Assembly (NCBI GenBank): GCA_026413225.1
Contig: CM048552.1
Span: 27,021,001-27,085,000, forward strand
Source of the DNA: Otis tarda
Lineage: Eukaryota > Chordata > Aves > Otidiformes > Otididae
Direction: 5' to 3'
Length of the DNA: 64,000 nt
A program made the translations under genes and the position numbers. Positions within the stretch are counted from its first letter, which is position 1; each line of letters starts with the position of its first letter. A model generated the notes under the pieces. It saw only the letters and a list, made by a program, of their open reading frames with translations. It was not told the DNA's origin and searched no databases. Below are positions 46,906 through 60,997 of the stretch, in pieces.

Positions 46906-49900
46906 ATCCTAAACACTTTGCTGTCTCACCTGAGGGATTTAGCTTTAATTATTGATTTAACGTCCACCGATGACTTTAAATATTTCTGCACAGGCAGGTA
47001 CAGAGATATATATGCTTGTTCTCACTCACACATTGATCTGCCAGAAAGAAGCCAGCTCAGTCATACGTTTTCACAGTACCATACTGAAGCTACTGAAGTC
47101 TTTAGAGAGATGTCAGCCTATTAGCTGGGCCCAGGTCTGCATTACTGCACCTACATGTTTTCCCAACTGATCCTAAATTTTCTGCAGTAAATTCATAGTG
47201 CATACAGTGCCCTATGTTTGTCCTGTCTTACCCATGTAAACAAACCCTCTCTAGCAGTGCGCTTCATAGTCTTGTTCCACCCTGTCATGTTGCCTTCTAC
47301 TCTGGCTTCTCAGAGGGATGGAACTGCCCTGGAGGGGAACTGCAGCCAATGTACCCACATAGATGTGCCCAGTGACAACTGGGATTTTCACACATTGGTG
47401 AACTGGGAGTAGCGTTGGTGAACTGGGAACTAGCTGCTGCCCGTGAGCAAAATGTCTGAGGAATACTCCTTTGAAGTAAGAGTCTTCCTTTTGTCATTCC
47501 TGACCAGTGTAAATACACTTCGCAGAGCAAGACTTTTTCATACAACTTGGAAGAAAATACTAACATAGAAAACATTATTTTTTCAGCGCTTACAGTAATA
47601 TATTTTGCGCACCAGGCAGAAAAACACATGAAACACTTCAGATAACATTCATTATAATGTAGAGTAAGTTATCACATTGACAATTAATGAAATAAAGCTC
47701 TGGAGTTTATGGGAAAGAAAGCTGTACTTGTGATAAAAAGGAATGAACAGAATAATATCATATTAAGATGCTCCTCCAGTGCAGAAGTTGCTTCACAACA
47801 AAGTGAAAAGCCTCTGCCAACAAGGCTTTCAAAGTTAAATAAATCTACTTGTGTTTGGTGTTCTAATTTAGGAGGTCCATATTTCAAAGAAACCCTGGAG
47901 ATAAGCAAGCTGGCAGGAAAATGAGAGAAGTAGTCGTGGGGAGGAGAGTGAGAAAAGGGTTTGAGCCTGAATTACTCCTGGCATTTACAGGTTGTGAGTA
48001 ATGTTAATAAACATTAAGGCTGCAACAATGATGACTCTCTGTTATAATACATACTGTCAGGAGCAGCCTCTTTGGTGACCTCTGGTAATATGATTCTGCT
48101 GGTGGATGCTTGAGAACTTGCTGAGGAAGCAAGTTTGAGTTGCAGAAATGGCAAGCCATTCCTCATTCCCCATTCCCCAAACAGGAATCTGGCACTGAAC
48201 CAGAGTTCTAAAAACTACAATATATGTTGTGCAAAAATAAATAAGAAAATAAGAAAATCTTTTCTTTTTCCTACATGAGAGGAATACTTCCATTCTATGG
48301 GATATAAGGGTCATGACAGCACATAACCACCGTGTCTTTGTCTGACAGATCAATGACTATTCTTTTGACTGTGCAAAAATGTCTTTGGTCCACAGGATAA
48401 CTGCTGAATGAACAAAGCAATTGGAAAAAGCATTGCCTTTTACATGCTTGAAGTAAACACAGTAATTTAATGCTTATATCTTTTGTTATACCTTCTTCAG
48501 CAATAGTACTCTATATTTCATTTTCAGCCCACCTGTAAAAGTACAAATGCAGCAATTATGTACAAGCATTTTCTAGAGAAATATAACATGTAATTACAAC
48601 AGTCAAAAGCCATTAAATTTGCAGTTCTGCTGGAGTTTGTTTTTATAATTTCAATAACACTTTAAAAACAAAAAAGATAGATGCTTACCTTAGCCACTAA
48701 TCCTCAAGAAAATGTTATTTATCAGTAATACACAGTAAAAAGTAACTAATCATTAACACTCCACCAGTCGAGTTGCTAGAATTTGTAACTACCAATTTTC
48801 TGGGGTTTCTGCCTAATAGAAACTGTATTCATCATTTCATTTGTTCCTGAAGTACAGAAAAGCAGTTGAAGAAGCTGTGTTTATGTGTAAAAGCGAGTCA
48901 GCTCCCTGTCGTGAACAGGCTGTTTCCTGCCTATTACAGTAAATAAAATATCTAAGCATTGTTTAAAAACTTATTTTAGTCTTGAAATTTTTGTGCTGTT
49001 TCTTTTTCTTCTCTTCTCCTTACCATAAAAACCTTCAGAAAAGTATTTTTAGTTCTAAATGAATGTAGGAAGTAAGGCATGTGAATAACAAGTGCCACAA
49101 TTTAATCATGCATACCCTTCCCTATTGCATGTAATTTGACTATGAGCCAATCACTTTATTCCATAAATATAGCAGCCTAAGAGGGCCTTCTGAAAGCTCT
49201 CCCTGTTAGGCAATGTGGCTGCATGGTGGTGATCTCCCCTTGAGCTGGGATACCCCTCAAGGTTGCTTCTCGAGGCAGAGAAACCTTTTACCAGCAGCAG
49301 ATCTTCGGTAAGCGATTGATATTGAGCATAATCCTGTAGTAGGATAACTTTGATTTTGCCTTGGTAAATTTGATTGCATGCTAAATTGCTGCTAGTGAGA
49401 CATTACATAAACACTGCATATATAATCCCTAGGCATAAACTGTTGACCAAGCCTGAGACTAAGTTTGGACTTGGCTGCACCTAGACTTCTCTCTCAGATG
49501 CAGTTGAGAAAGAAAGGAAGTCCCTACTGAACCTCATGACACAACGGGAGGGCCCTCTCTACTCTCTTCATCTTCAGTCTCTCTCTCTGAATCATTCTAA
49601 CTTAAGTGTAACTCAATTTTCCTTTGTATGCTTTTCCATGTAGTAATTGAGTGAATGTTGCCACTGGACTTTGTTAAGTTGCACTGTTACAATATCGTAC
49701 TAAAACCACTTTTGCTAGTAGCTTTGACAGTGGTTCTTTAAGCATCTAAATCTCCCATCCATGACAGGTGAGGATCAAGAAAAGTAGGTAGAAAAATCAA
49801 TTCAGAATTGCAGAAGTTTTAAAATTGCAAACATAATTTTATATATGCATTTCTTATAAGCCTCTTTTTATAGGTTTTCAAGTCAAATCACTTACATTCT

Positions 49901-51019
49901 TTCAGTGTGTTAGAGCTAATAAAGTAAGAGAGCACATAGAAAACAAAAAGATTGCTTCAAATATTCCACTGCTTTCTTTTTGGGACTTCATGCAGGCAAG
50001 CAGCAGCGACAATGAAGATCATACCCTGAAATTATTAGGAAGGGGAACATATTAGAATGATTTTTTTTTTTATATACTGCTTTTGAAAAGAAGAGTACTG
50101 ACAACAAGATTATTTCCCTAATCTAATTCTGGCTAATATTACTATTATACTTCTCACAACCATGCACTTACTGGACCTAGGCAGATATATGCAAAATGGA
50201 GCTATGCCTTTGTATATATTGCATAGATATTACACATAATTAGATACACACTTGCAGTCTTCATGTATTTGAAAGTTCAGTTCTATGCACTAAGATTGAG
50301 AACTCCTTTACATTTCCCTGAAATGAGAGCTGTAGTTCCCATACTTGCAGTGCAGAGCCAGAGTATCTCTTCTTTCTGTGGCCTGACTGACTACAGGCAG
50401 CTGGTCACATATCCTTTAATCTCGGGTTAAACTCATCTATCACAATTGAGCCCCTACGGAAGAGGACTCATTGCCAGAGTGTTTCAGTGCTGTCAGGGAA
50501 GGCTAGCGTCCTGGCAAGGTTTCAGGTTTTACAGAGTCTCGGTGAAGGCAATAACTCCTACCTGCAAGTTTGAGCTATGGTCTTTATCCCCTTCCCCTTC
50601 CGTTAGCTCCATTACCTGGCACAGACCCCAGGATGAGATTCTCCATAACATGGTCACACAACCAAAGCACAAAGCAGTAAGAGGCCTAGAAAACTGCACA
50701 CTGCATGTGTGTGCGTATGCGAACATATAACAAGTATGTCAACAGATAATGGAAAGACAATGTATTTGTTCCCGTGTGAGAAATGTGCAATTGACTCAGC
50801 TTTTTTCAAAATCTTTAGTGAATTAAAAAATGTCATATTATTTTTCAGATGAGTCATGAGCCTGGGAAACATTTTTTCGGAGTTAAAATTCTGTTAAATA
50901 GCTGAGGAATAAGTACCTTGATTTCCCGTGCATTTTGACTGGGTTTTAAACAACCATCTATATTTGAGTAAGTTTCCTTAGCCTGCCTTTGCAGTCACTG
51001 GAGAGAAGTTGGCATTTCT
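46906..51019. other. Non-coding stretch, nothing recognised
   Basis: AT-rich sequence; no gene or repeat family recognised. Confidence 0.45.
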
Positions 51020-51080
51020 AGGGCACAATTTATCTCATCTTAAAATAGATGTCTGAAGCAGGTCAGACAAATTGTGCCCT
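51020..51080. other. 61-bp inverted-repeat structure, three-way-junction shape
   Basis: A perfect 12-bp outer stem, AGGGCACAATTT (51020-51031) with AAATTGTGCCCT (51069-51080), encloses two hairpins with no unpaired base between elements. The first is ATCT/AGAT (51032-51035/51047-51050), weak at 4 bp. The second is GTCTGA/TCAGAC (51051-51056/51063-51068) with a 6-nt loop. It could be an RNA structure, a remnant of a small hairpin transposon, or chance. No known RNA family is recognised. Confidence 0.6.
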
Positions 51081-54000
51081 TGCAATGCCTTTTCCTCCTC
51101 ACTGACTATAAAAAGCATGACTAGCTCAGATGTATACGTCTACACTGTAGACATTTACAGGTAGGTGATAAATTCCACACTACATGATTTATGATGAACT
51201 GACTTTGATGGTCAAGGAGGGATGAGTTCCAACTGAGTTTTTCCCAGCTCCAAAGCTGGATCATTTATAGGGTTTCTTTGCAAAGTAGATACCACTGTAT
51301 CTTCCAAGCGACTGAACTCATACTGTTACCTTAAGTGCTGTGGCATTTAAACAGGCATTCAGCCCTTATTCACTGGTGGAATTGTGGTCATTTCTGAAAC
51401 CATCCCACCCTTTTGAAACCTTCCTTGGCAGATTTGACTGTATAAACTCGTAGATTCAAGAGCTGTTAGGGGAAGATCAATAGAGACACATACAGTTAGC
51501 ACTGCTATGTAAGCGTCTCAGGGAAACCATGATAAAAATTTCAAAGAAAATTAGGAGAATGGATTGTCACTTTCCATTTAGTTGTAAGTAATTAATTGAA
51601 ATGAGATATAATAACTATATAAATAAAACTGCTCATGTCAGACTATATCTTTTGCTTCTTCATTTCCTTCCTACTCCTTTTATACAACTAATTGTTGTCT
51701 TTTATTTGTGATTAAAAATGTCACATACTAATCCCACTGAAACTAAGCTAGTATTAAATATTAATAAGAGTTTCACTATTCAACAATATGCATCTCATTG
51801 TACATTTTTGTCTGAAATCCTGTAAGATTTCTGTGGTTCAGGGACAGTTCTTTGTTTTTTCTTGCTTTCTACATTTATCATCTATGCAAGTATGATACAT
51901 AAATGATAGAAAGAATAGTGTTATTTGCACAGAGAGAATAATAAAATCACTGTAGTTTAAGCAAATATCTTCTTAAGTAGCAAAATGTCTTCTTAAGTAA
52001 TGGTCATTCTAAATTTTAATATTTTACACTTTCCAAATTTGTACTGCAAGACTGAACTTTAATTTGTCACCTGTCAGGCTCTGTGTACACTGCACAAGGA
52101 TGAATGCTGTTTGAAAAAAACTTTTAGGTCAAGTTATTTCACTGGCTTCTTTATTATAGCTGCTGAGAGAAGTAATAATATTTTTCTACCAATACTACCA
52201 TAAAGGAGAAAAACCTGGATTTTCTCAAAAGAGTTAGACCCAAGAACAATTGAATATGTTGAAAAATCTTACATTGAATTCAATTTCCTTTGATTTTGGC
52301 CCCTGTAGAAGCCACTCTCACTTTAAGGATGAGATAAAAATAAATAATTTGTGTTTCTTCATGAACTTTCAAAGGGTGTTTTCCACTTAAATTGTATCCT
52401 GTAATTCCATTGTTCTATGGGAACCTTAATGTGTTATCTGATTTCTGTGTGATAGCCTAGCCTTTTCTAGTATAAACTCTTGAAAGGAAACTGAAAAAAA
52501 ATCTATTTTTTCAGAAGATACACTTTCTCATTTCAAAGACCAGAAATTATCTGTTATATTATTTTGAGTTAAATTACTTTACTATAATGCTCTATCTATA
52601 GACTGGAAAGAGTCAGAATAAGGCAAATTTTGATGTAAAATTCCTGTAAGGTAATAATTCTCATTTTTGTCCAATTTATTTAACCTCACACAGCGTGGAA
52701 TCACTATGTGGACACTTCGCTTTACAGGAATTATTAAATGTTGTATGGTGTTGAATAGGGATTAGAGATACCTTTGTAGTATCCAAATCTATTCTCTGAC
52801 TTTCATAAGTCTTGTTATCCTATGATCCTTTCATAAAATACACAATATAAGTAGGCAAGATACCTAGGAGTATACCTGGGAGCACAAGAGATTACATGGT
52901 GGGAAGAGGTCAGAGTCACAGTTACATCAGAGTTTGACATACGAACGATGACTCATCTAAGAGGCTTAGATGAATTCTCCATCTCAGGTTTGGACTATTT
53001 TCTATACATTTGCTAGTACTGCTATTATAAATTAAATGTCACAAAGAACATCCTGTGTCCTATTAAGACATTAAACTCTCACTTTGTATTCAGGTCCATG
53101 GTACTGTACATGACACAATTTGTTTTGTACTCCATTTGAAATGTTTCAATTATTGTTTTGGAATTATGTTCTGTAAATAAGAAACTGAATTCATAAGTAG
53201 GAAATTTATCAAACAAATATAAAAAAAAATAGGATCTGACATTTGATGATTAAATATACTCTTCTCAGGACTGGAAGAGGGGTCAGAATATAATTGTTGA
53301 TTGATAATTTAAAAATGACCTGAAGAGGTAACACAAAAAAAAAAGACTAATTAACTTTGCCTTTTAGATAAGCTATAATTTTTTACTTTAAAATAATTGT
53401 ATTTGTTCTCTTCCAAAACTGCACATAATTAAACATTAATTTAATTTTAATTGGGTCCCTAGTGAACACCCATATGCCATTTTGTCTTTTAAAACTTCGG
53501 CTAGTTTCAAACAAAAAACTTCTACTGGCAAATCAGCCAGAGGCATGATGTTGCCTTTCATTGACACCTGTGCCAGTAACTCTCTTTTAATAAGACAGGG
53601 ATGATTTGGGTGGTATAGATCATTTTGCTAAGTGTAGGCGACAGCCTCAGGCACAAGTAGTCCAAATGAGTGCTTGAAGGCCCATGCTTTTAAGTAACCC
53701 CAGAGGTAGAGCTAATCCAACCCTTCCCTACATCAGGTTATCACATATCAACAGCTCTGAAGTATCTGTCCAGTAACAAAAGAGAGGTGAGTAACTCAGT
53801 CACCTATTAAAGTGTAAGTGGCTTGGAGATACTTCGTGTTTGTGCCTCATAGCAATTAACTTAGATTATAATCAGTGTTTCCTGTACATATATGTCAGCA
53901 GTGCCTGCAGTACTGCTTCCAAAGAAGCTCCTATGCAGGAAGGTTACAAAGTAAAAAGTGTGGAACTGGGGATCTGGTTTACAATCATGAATGGGACAGT

Positions 54001-54396
54001 CTGAAACTGAGAAAGGTGAGTTGCAAAGAGCTTCAGGGGTAAAACAGGAACACAGTGATATGCAACCAGGAAAACGAAAAATTTGCATGTTTTAGTGAAC
54101 AATCAGGTTTCTTCCTTGGAGCCTTCTACACTGACAAGAAATCAGCTATTCCACCAATAGAACTGTACTGCAGATCTAAGTAATGTCCATGCTAGGAGGA
54201 TATTGCCTGCACAATGCAGTGTCTCTGTACATTCCTTGGGTCCCGCAAGGAACTGCAAAATTCCACTTAAGTTTCTACAAGAATACTTTTTAATTGATAT
54301 TATTATTTGAGTACATTGATGTTATACTAATTCATACAAGTCAATAAAGCTTAGAAAAAGAAACAGTGCTACTGCTTGACAAGAGACCCAGACCAA
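51081..54396. other. Non-coding stretch, one doubtful old CR1 trace
   Basis: AT-rich sequence. Only the possible CR1 trace at 51447-51485 is noted. Confidence 0.4.
51447..51485 (-). repeat. Doubtful ancient CR1 3' UTR trace
   Basis: ACTCGTAGATTCAAGAGCTG and GGGGAAGATCAATAGAGAC loosely follow the 'ATAGATTC-AAGG..AGAAGGGACC..GATCATCTAGTC' pattern of old sauropsid CR1 copies. Short and degenerate. Confidence 0.25.
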
Positions 54397-54433
54397 ACTT
54401 GTGTTGATTCAACTCAAGTTGATCAACACAAGT
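54397..54433. repeat. Near-perfect 37-bp inverted repeat
   Basis: ACTTGTGTTGAT (54397-54408) pairs perfectly with ATCAACACAAGT (54422-54433). The middle (TCAACT...AAGTTG) continues the symmetry with a one-base offset. Function unknown. Confidence 0.75.
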
Positions 54434-56453
54434 AATGACTTCCCAGAAACAGAAGCCCATGATAGAGGAAGAAACCAATCCCAGGTCTTCAGAATTACAG
54501 ACTAGCTTCCAAATCACTTGGTTATTTTCCTGTCCCAGTGCAATCTTATGTGGTGGGGACTCTAACTACTAACACAGTAGCAATGCTGGAGTGAAGCCAG
54601 GGACCAAACCAGTGGCATAGCTGTTTAGTGTCCGCAGGCCAGAGCTCTAATTGACCTGCCTAAATAGGAAGTAGGTTGAGTGGATAAGGGACCTATTTTT
54701 ATTTCTTAGAGTAAGGTCCCAGATAAAGGTACTACTTCAGTCTGGTTGGTTAATTGATACCATAGAGGAGAGCAGCAAACTAAAGCAGATTTCTGGAATC
54801 TAGAAAGATACCATGAATGCTGAAATGAGTTGGAAACAATAGTGAGCAGATGAACAGTGTGAGCATCTGGTGCTTCAGCATCTATAAAGCAAGTAGTTTC
54901 ATTCTGTCAAAACTGATAGCTGTGAACTAACCCAGCCAAGGCAGGCTCTTTTTTGGGTGTTCTTGGGCAACATCACTGCTGCAACAACCCTTCTAAATCT
55001 TCTACAGTTCCTGTGGACCAGGTCATTCAGGGACCCTGGAATTTGCTCTGGCTTTAGGCCACACAGCTTTCCCCATTGCCTCAGACCCAGCCTTTGCTTC
55101 TTTAAGAGGAAAGTTAAGGATAGTTAATCAACTTGGCTTAAGGACTTCACAATATTGCAACCAAGCAAAAATGGGCTAAAATGTAACCATTCAGTGATGA
55201 CCGTACTCATCCCTGCCAGAATCTGCATCTGCAGAAGATAAACAGATAAATAGTTCTGTATTTTTGTTACTGCAAGAAATGGCAGCTAGTTTTCCCTGGT
55301 GCACAGTGGTTGTTAGCCACCAGTAGACATTCTTTTGCTTCACAACTGAAGTCCTGAAAACGGTAATATGATCTGAAATGCAGTGAAGCGTTAGCATATT
55401 TGTGCTTCTTCAAGAACTGTGTTAACTCTTATTCTTATGACATTGTTATTAGTCACTCACAGGCATTTTATTTTTCTGGCATCTATATTCCCCATATATT
55501 TGTTACACCTCGTACTTTTGGAAGACAGCACTCCGTATGCTTCATGCTTTCAACTCACTCAAACTATAAGGTAGGTATGCTTTCCAGTTATCAAAGTTAT
55601 AATCACACTAGGCTCAGTGAAATTTGGATCAAGACCTCAGTGAATGAACACTTCTGGTGACATTAACCATTGGATTTCTCAACTCAGATGCTCCAATTGA
55701 AATTCATGTCTTATATCTTTCCTATATAATTTCCATTGGGAAAATATTCTGTAATAAACCACTCCTTAAGGAGATGCTGAATGTCCTTATTGATAGATGA
55801 GGAGGAAGTGGTAAGTTACTGTGAAGAAAAAGGAGCCTTTCCTTAGAGAAAACTGTGCTTGAATAAGGTGGCAAGTTTAATAGCATCATTTCACTGAAAG
55901 AAAGAAAAACTATTATAAATTTAAGAATTTCTTCTTCTCAGAAAATGTCTGCCATTTTAAGAGCAGCTGTTATGACTTGGCACAGAATGACTGAGGTTTT
56001 GCAACTGAAATAATACTAATACATCCCTCCCTTCTAGGGGAAAAAAAAGTATTTATATAACTTCTGTTGATTTTATGGAACATTAATGGGGAAATTCTTT
56101 AATCAAATAAATTAGTCTTGTCTATGCAAAGAAACAAGTATACCAAAGTCAAATCAAATATTTTACCATTCTACAAGACAAGCACTTTGATTTCATACCA
56201 GAAACTAAGCTTGGCATACGGCAATGGTATTAGTAACAAAGAGGAAGGCAAACAAGAGCTAACAAACAAAACCAAAGCAATGCAATTTATGATTCAAAAT
56301 ATTAATTTTAATCTTGCTTTTATGGTGTGATAGGTATTTAGGAGCATGTTCTAGTGTTGTAGCTAAATATTACATCTGCAGGAACACAACGGTCTTTTGG
56401 GTTGATAGAAAGACTCATAGTGATGAAAAAGGACTTCAGTTCAGAGATGTAGG
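54434..56453. other. Non-coding stretch, nothing recognised
   Basis: AT-rich sequence without recognisable features. Confidence 0.45.
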
Positions 56454-56510
56454 TCTTAATTCAGTAAGACTTTTAAGCATTTGTAAATGTTAAGCACATG
56501 TTTAGATTGC
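56454..56510 (-). repeat. Old sauropsid interspersed repeat fragment, opposite arm
   Basis: CTTAATTCAGTAAGACTTTT, then AAGCATTTGTAAATGTTAAG and CACATG resemble 'CCTGATTCAGCAAAGCACTTAAGCATGTGCTTAACTTTAAGCAC'. This is the complement of the type of phrase seen at 44219-44283. Confidence 0.45.
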
Positions 56511-59230
56511 TTTAATAAATAGGGGTACAGTTAATTGTGTATGCAAGTAGCTTCATTACTTGTACATTTAATGTGAACATGCTGAAGACTTCTGTACAGA
56601 AAGTTGTGGAGAATGTAAATTCATGAACTAATAAGTCTTTTTGGCTTTCTTTTATTGTCTCAATGTATCTTTTTTTCATTACCCAGTCAGTAGAGTTCCA
56701 CCTTGCAATGTTTCATATCAGCCTGTGGATACCAAAGATGCATAATATATGGTATAAGCATTTTTCTTTCAGCAGTGGGTGGTCTGATTGTTTAATCAAG
56801 CTGACTTTTTCATTAAAAAGCTTAGCTCAGCTTTCGCTCTTAGAAAATTTATTTTACTCTGCTTGACTACATTTATTTTAAAGTATGTGTGTGCATACGT
56901 GCATGGCTCAATGCCTAGAAACCATATTATGTGGCCAGGAAGATCTCAGTTTTTCCGTCACAGTTCTTTCCTTCTTGAGATTTAACACAAAGCAATAAAA
57001 ATTCACTCAACTCTGAAAACAGGGCTTCTCTGCTTTAATGTACTTTATTTCATTCAGGAAAAAAAATCAGTTTCAGTAATAAAAATGTAAGGAAATAAAG
57101 AGAGAAAGATAGTGAGTAAGAAAAAACTTCCCACAGAACCTGTATTGTTTTTATCTATTTAACATTAATTTTTTCAGACCATTACTGTACCAAAGGACAT
57201 TAATGCCTAGATATCGCCAAGGGAAAATGCACTTTAAAAGGCTTCTGACATCTGTAATACATACTTCTAATTGTTGCACAGGGTGATCTTTTTTGTTTTT
57301 GCTGTAAATCAAGATACTCTCCTTATTTTTCTGTGATGGACATAATTTTTATCCTGTTACAAAAGTTATGATTTTTTACTTCAAATAAATTTTATATGAA
57401 CTGTGTCCTATGCCTCTGTTTTCTCCAACTTTTTAATGCATGGTACTATAGCTGTGTGTCAAAAAAAAAAATGGTAACTAAAGAAAGCTCAGGAGTCAAG
57501 AGTTTGAAGAGCTTAAACATAAATACAGCTCAAGAAGAATGTATTATTTTGAAATTATTCCTTTTTTTTTTTTTTGCATCAACATGAAACTGAGGACAGT
57601 CAAACTTTTAAAAGAATGGTCTTTTCATGTTGAAGTAAAAAATAAATGAATAATCATTTTACATGACAGGAAACCAACATCAAGTTCTAGCTGGGAACTT
57701 GAAGTGGTTAATGATTCTAAGATGCCCACATATCACAAAAGGAAGTGCTTATTATGAATAATTGTCTGTTCCGAGATGAATGTCCTTAGGCTTTTCAGTT
57801 TGAACTATGCTACTCTGTACATTCAGTTAAGGACTCATTGCAGTTGAGACATTAATCTATTGATAATGTTCTCACCTGGTTTGTTTGTTTGATCATTGGG
57901 AAATGGCAAGAGTTCTTTTTGTATCTGCTACACTATGATTAGAGTAAGAAATAGCATAAGGGAAAAACTCTGGGACCTCTCTTTCAACAGAGATTTTTCT
58001 TCTGAACTAAAATTCTTTTTTGGACAGTCACAGCTGAAATCCATTAATTAGAGAATATGTAAGCACCCTGAAGAGAGCAGATTTTATCAGAGCAGGGGGC
58101 CATCAGACCCCAAATATGCACACAATGTCAAAGTCATCATAATACAAAAGTCTGTCCTACAAATAAAATTGCCAGTCATTCAAATAAGGATAGAAATCTC
58201 ATGGGTAGCAAATATAGATCATCCTCTAGAACAGTTCAAGGTGCTGATCCTCTTAAAAGCAACTACAACTCAACTTCTCCTGAGATATTTGCACATCATT
58301 CTTTCTCTCTGCTTTGTTTCTGCCTAAGCAGGATATGCTGTGTATCCTTCGTTCTTCATAACTTCAGTGTAGTAGTTTTTATTGAGACAGAGAAGTCTCA
58401 ATATTGCTGCTGTCAGAACCAACACACATCCTAGGAGGAGCTGGCCGGTAAATGAGGAAACAATATATGTCAAAAATAATGGCTATTTGCCTAAACAGAG
58501 ATAGCATTATTTTGCTCTCCCCAGAGTATCTACACACTTCATATGCAGTATCAGTGATATGGGATGAAGTTCATATGTCTCTTCTTCCAGGACAAAACTC
58601 TAGCAGAGCTATTTAGCTGCTAAGAAGATTTGAGCATGAAGACTATCTATTTTTACATCATAGTCTTACTACTTCCTCACTGATTCCATCATTGACAATG
58701 TGAAAGTTGTATGTAATTTAGAATTGGAGTGTGGGTAAAAGGCAATATGTTCAGGAAACAGGCAGTATGTAAGCTTTGAGTCTTTTTTGAGAGGCAAGAC
58801 ATCCGTTTCAGCTGAGAGCAACACTGCTGGAGAGAACCAATGTGTCAGATCCCATTCAGGTGAGACAATTTATTGCCACATCTTGGTTGATAAAGGTGTT
58901 TATATGAAGTCCTTCTCTGCTGGATAGGGGCAAGGAGTAAGTGCTCAGAAATGACAGGTTGCAGCTCAGTCTCATAACTATAAGGCTGTTCTTCCTGAAG
59001 TGGAAGTACTTTCAAAGACCCAGAGGATCTGAACTGGGACATAACTGCTAGTGGATGTGTAGCAGTGCAACGGGATAGCTTATTAAACTGTCTCTCAGCT
59101 ACATCCAGCTGTGGAAGTGAAGTAACAAGTCTAAAGTATTTTTGGCAGCTGAAGCAGTAAATGCTATGAGTGAGCTATGTGACTGCAGTCATTTATCTGT
59201 GTGGGCATATCCATAGATACTTCTACAGAT

Positions 59231-59283
59231 GGAAAGGACTAGACTTGGAAGGTCCATGCAAGATCACTCAGTATAACTCAGAA
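59231..59283 (-). repeat. Doubtful CR1 3' UTR trace
   Basis: GGAAAGGACTAGACTTGGAA then GGTCCATGCAAGATCA loosely matches 'GGTTTGGGTTGGAAGGGACCTTAAAGATCA' of CR1 3' UTRs in the minus orientation. Short and diverged. Confidence 0.3.
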
Positions 59284-60960
59284 ATTATCAACTACATTCA
59301 AGTACGTGTCTGGAAAAAAAAAAAGTGAAGTTAACTTTAACGAACTCTTTACCTAGTAACTTTGACAAGTAAAGAAATTCATTCTGTTTCAGTCATTCTA
59401 AAATATGGTTTTCTAAGGGTTTACCTTACCACTTCATTCTAATGTTTCTTCCCTTTCACTTGATTCCTAATAAAAATATATATTCCCTCCCTTCCCTCCC
59501 TTAATCCTTTTTAAAAACAAATTGCTGTAAAATATTTCTGAGATTATCAACCACTGTTTACTCTCTTTCGTCTCTTTCTGTCAGTAAGTTTCTTAATTAA
59601 CTCTATTCACATACATAAAACAATATCCTAAAGTGTGCACCTTTGGATCTAGATTTTGTCTTGAAGAGAACCAGGAGTAAACATGTTTCCTTCCACATCT
59701 GAGAACTTGTTTCCAAATTACAGTTTAAATGAACAGATAAATCTAATCCACTACAATCTTCAGCTTGCTGTGGTTATCTGTTTGTTTTAAAGAGATTCAT
59801 GTCTGCAGATTCACAGTAGTGGAAGTCAGGACAGATGTGGTGACAGAAGTCAGTAGGATAGATCATTGCACATTTGGTATCAAGTTTAGTTGCAGCCAGC
59901 GTTACTCATGTCACTTTTATGAGCACTATAGGAACAAATATTCAAAGATCTTATCTGGATGATGCAGAATGCCTCCTCAGTGCTCCTTGGGATTTTGAAA
60001 GACTAGGGTACAATCATGTGACATTCATGAAAGTAATTTTGATTCTGTTACAAAGTTTTATATTCATTTAGCTGATGTTTTACACTGATAAATTCAATTT
60101 TTTTTATGACATTCTATAGTGTGGTATACTGTTGTAAAGACTTTATTGGAGTCCTCTATTTGTTTTGGCTTGATGGATCGAAAAATTGTTTGCATTGTAC
60201 AGGTCTGTTCATTTAACAGGTATTCATTTAAATGGGTAATAAGATACAAGGGTTGTGTAATGAGATGGAAAATTGCTAACCACATATTAGGTGATTACTA
60301 TGTTTTTTGTCCAAATCAATTTTGGCAGAAAATAATAAATCTAGAAAATGGACTTGGAACCTACATTTCATATTGGTAATCAGTAGGTCACTCTTGTGAA
60401 AATATTTTCCCATGTGTTCTTGTTTAATGGGGAAAGAAGCCATTGCCTTATTTAATAGCAATTTCACAGTGAGATACAGGAGGCATATGAAAAGGGATAT
60501 GTATCTAGGCTAAAAATTCCCCTAGACAAAAAGTCATGTCTTCTGTCTTTTTTCCTCTACTGAATATTTGCTATTGACATTTTTGCTGGTCACCTCTTAA
60601 GATAACTAGACTCTGTAATGCTCAAGAAAAAGGAGGACAGAAGCAGAAGCTGTAGGTGTGATTAGGAGACTAGGAAGACAGCTCAAGCATGGATTTATCA
60701 GGGAAGGCTTGGATTATGCTTTCCCCAGCCTTGCTATGGTCTCTCAGTATGGCTCTCTCTCAGCCCTCCAGCCGGACTTCACATAAGAAGAAAGCTTCAA
60801 TCTCTCTCCCAGAACACATGTTCTGGCAGGGATGTGGTAGGAGAGAACTAGAGAATTCAAAAGAATGTTGGAGCCTTATCTGAAGCCATGCCAGGGGCCA
60901 CACTGTTCCCAAGGTGGGAAATCTTATTCACCCCATCCTTTGGGACTACTGTCACCTTAT

Positions 60961-60997
60961 TTTACATATGTATGTGTGTGTATATATATTTATATTT
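60961..60997 (+). repeat. TG/TA microsatellite
   Basis: Interrupted ATGTATGTGTGTGTATATAT-type tract. Confidence 0.75.

Noticed and set aside
46771-47124. 117-codon plus-strand frame
   Set aside because: The first part is antisense to a CR1 fragment and the rest has no recognisable domain.
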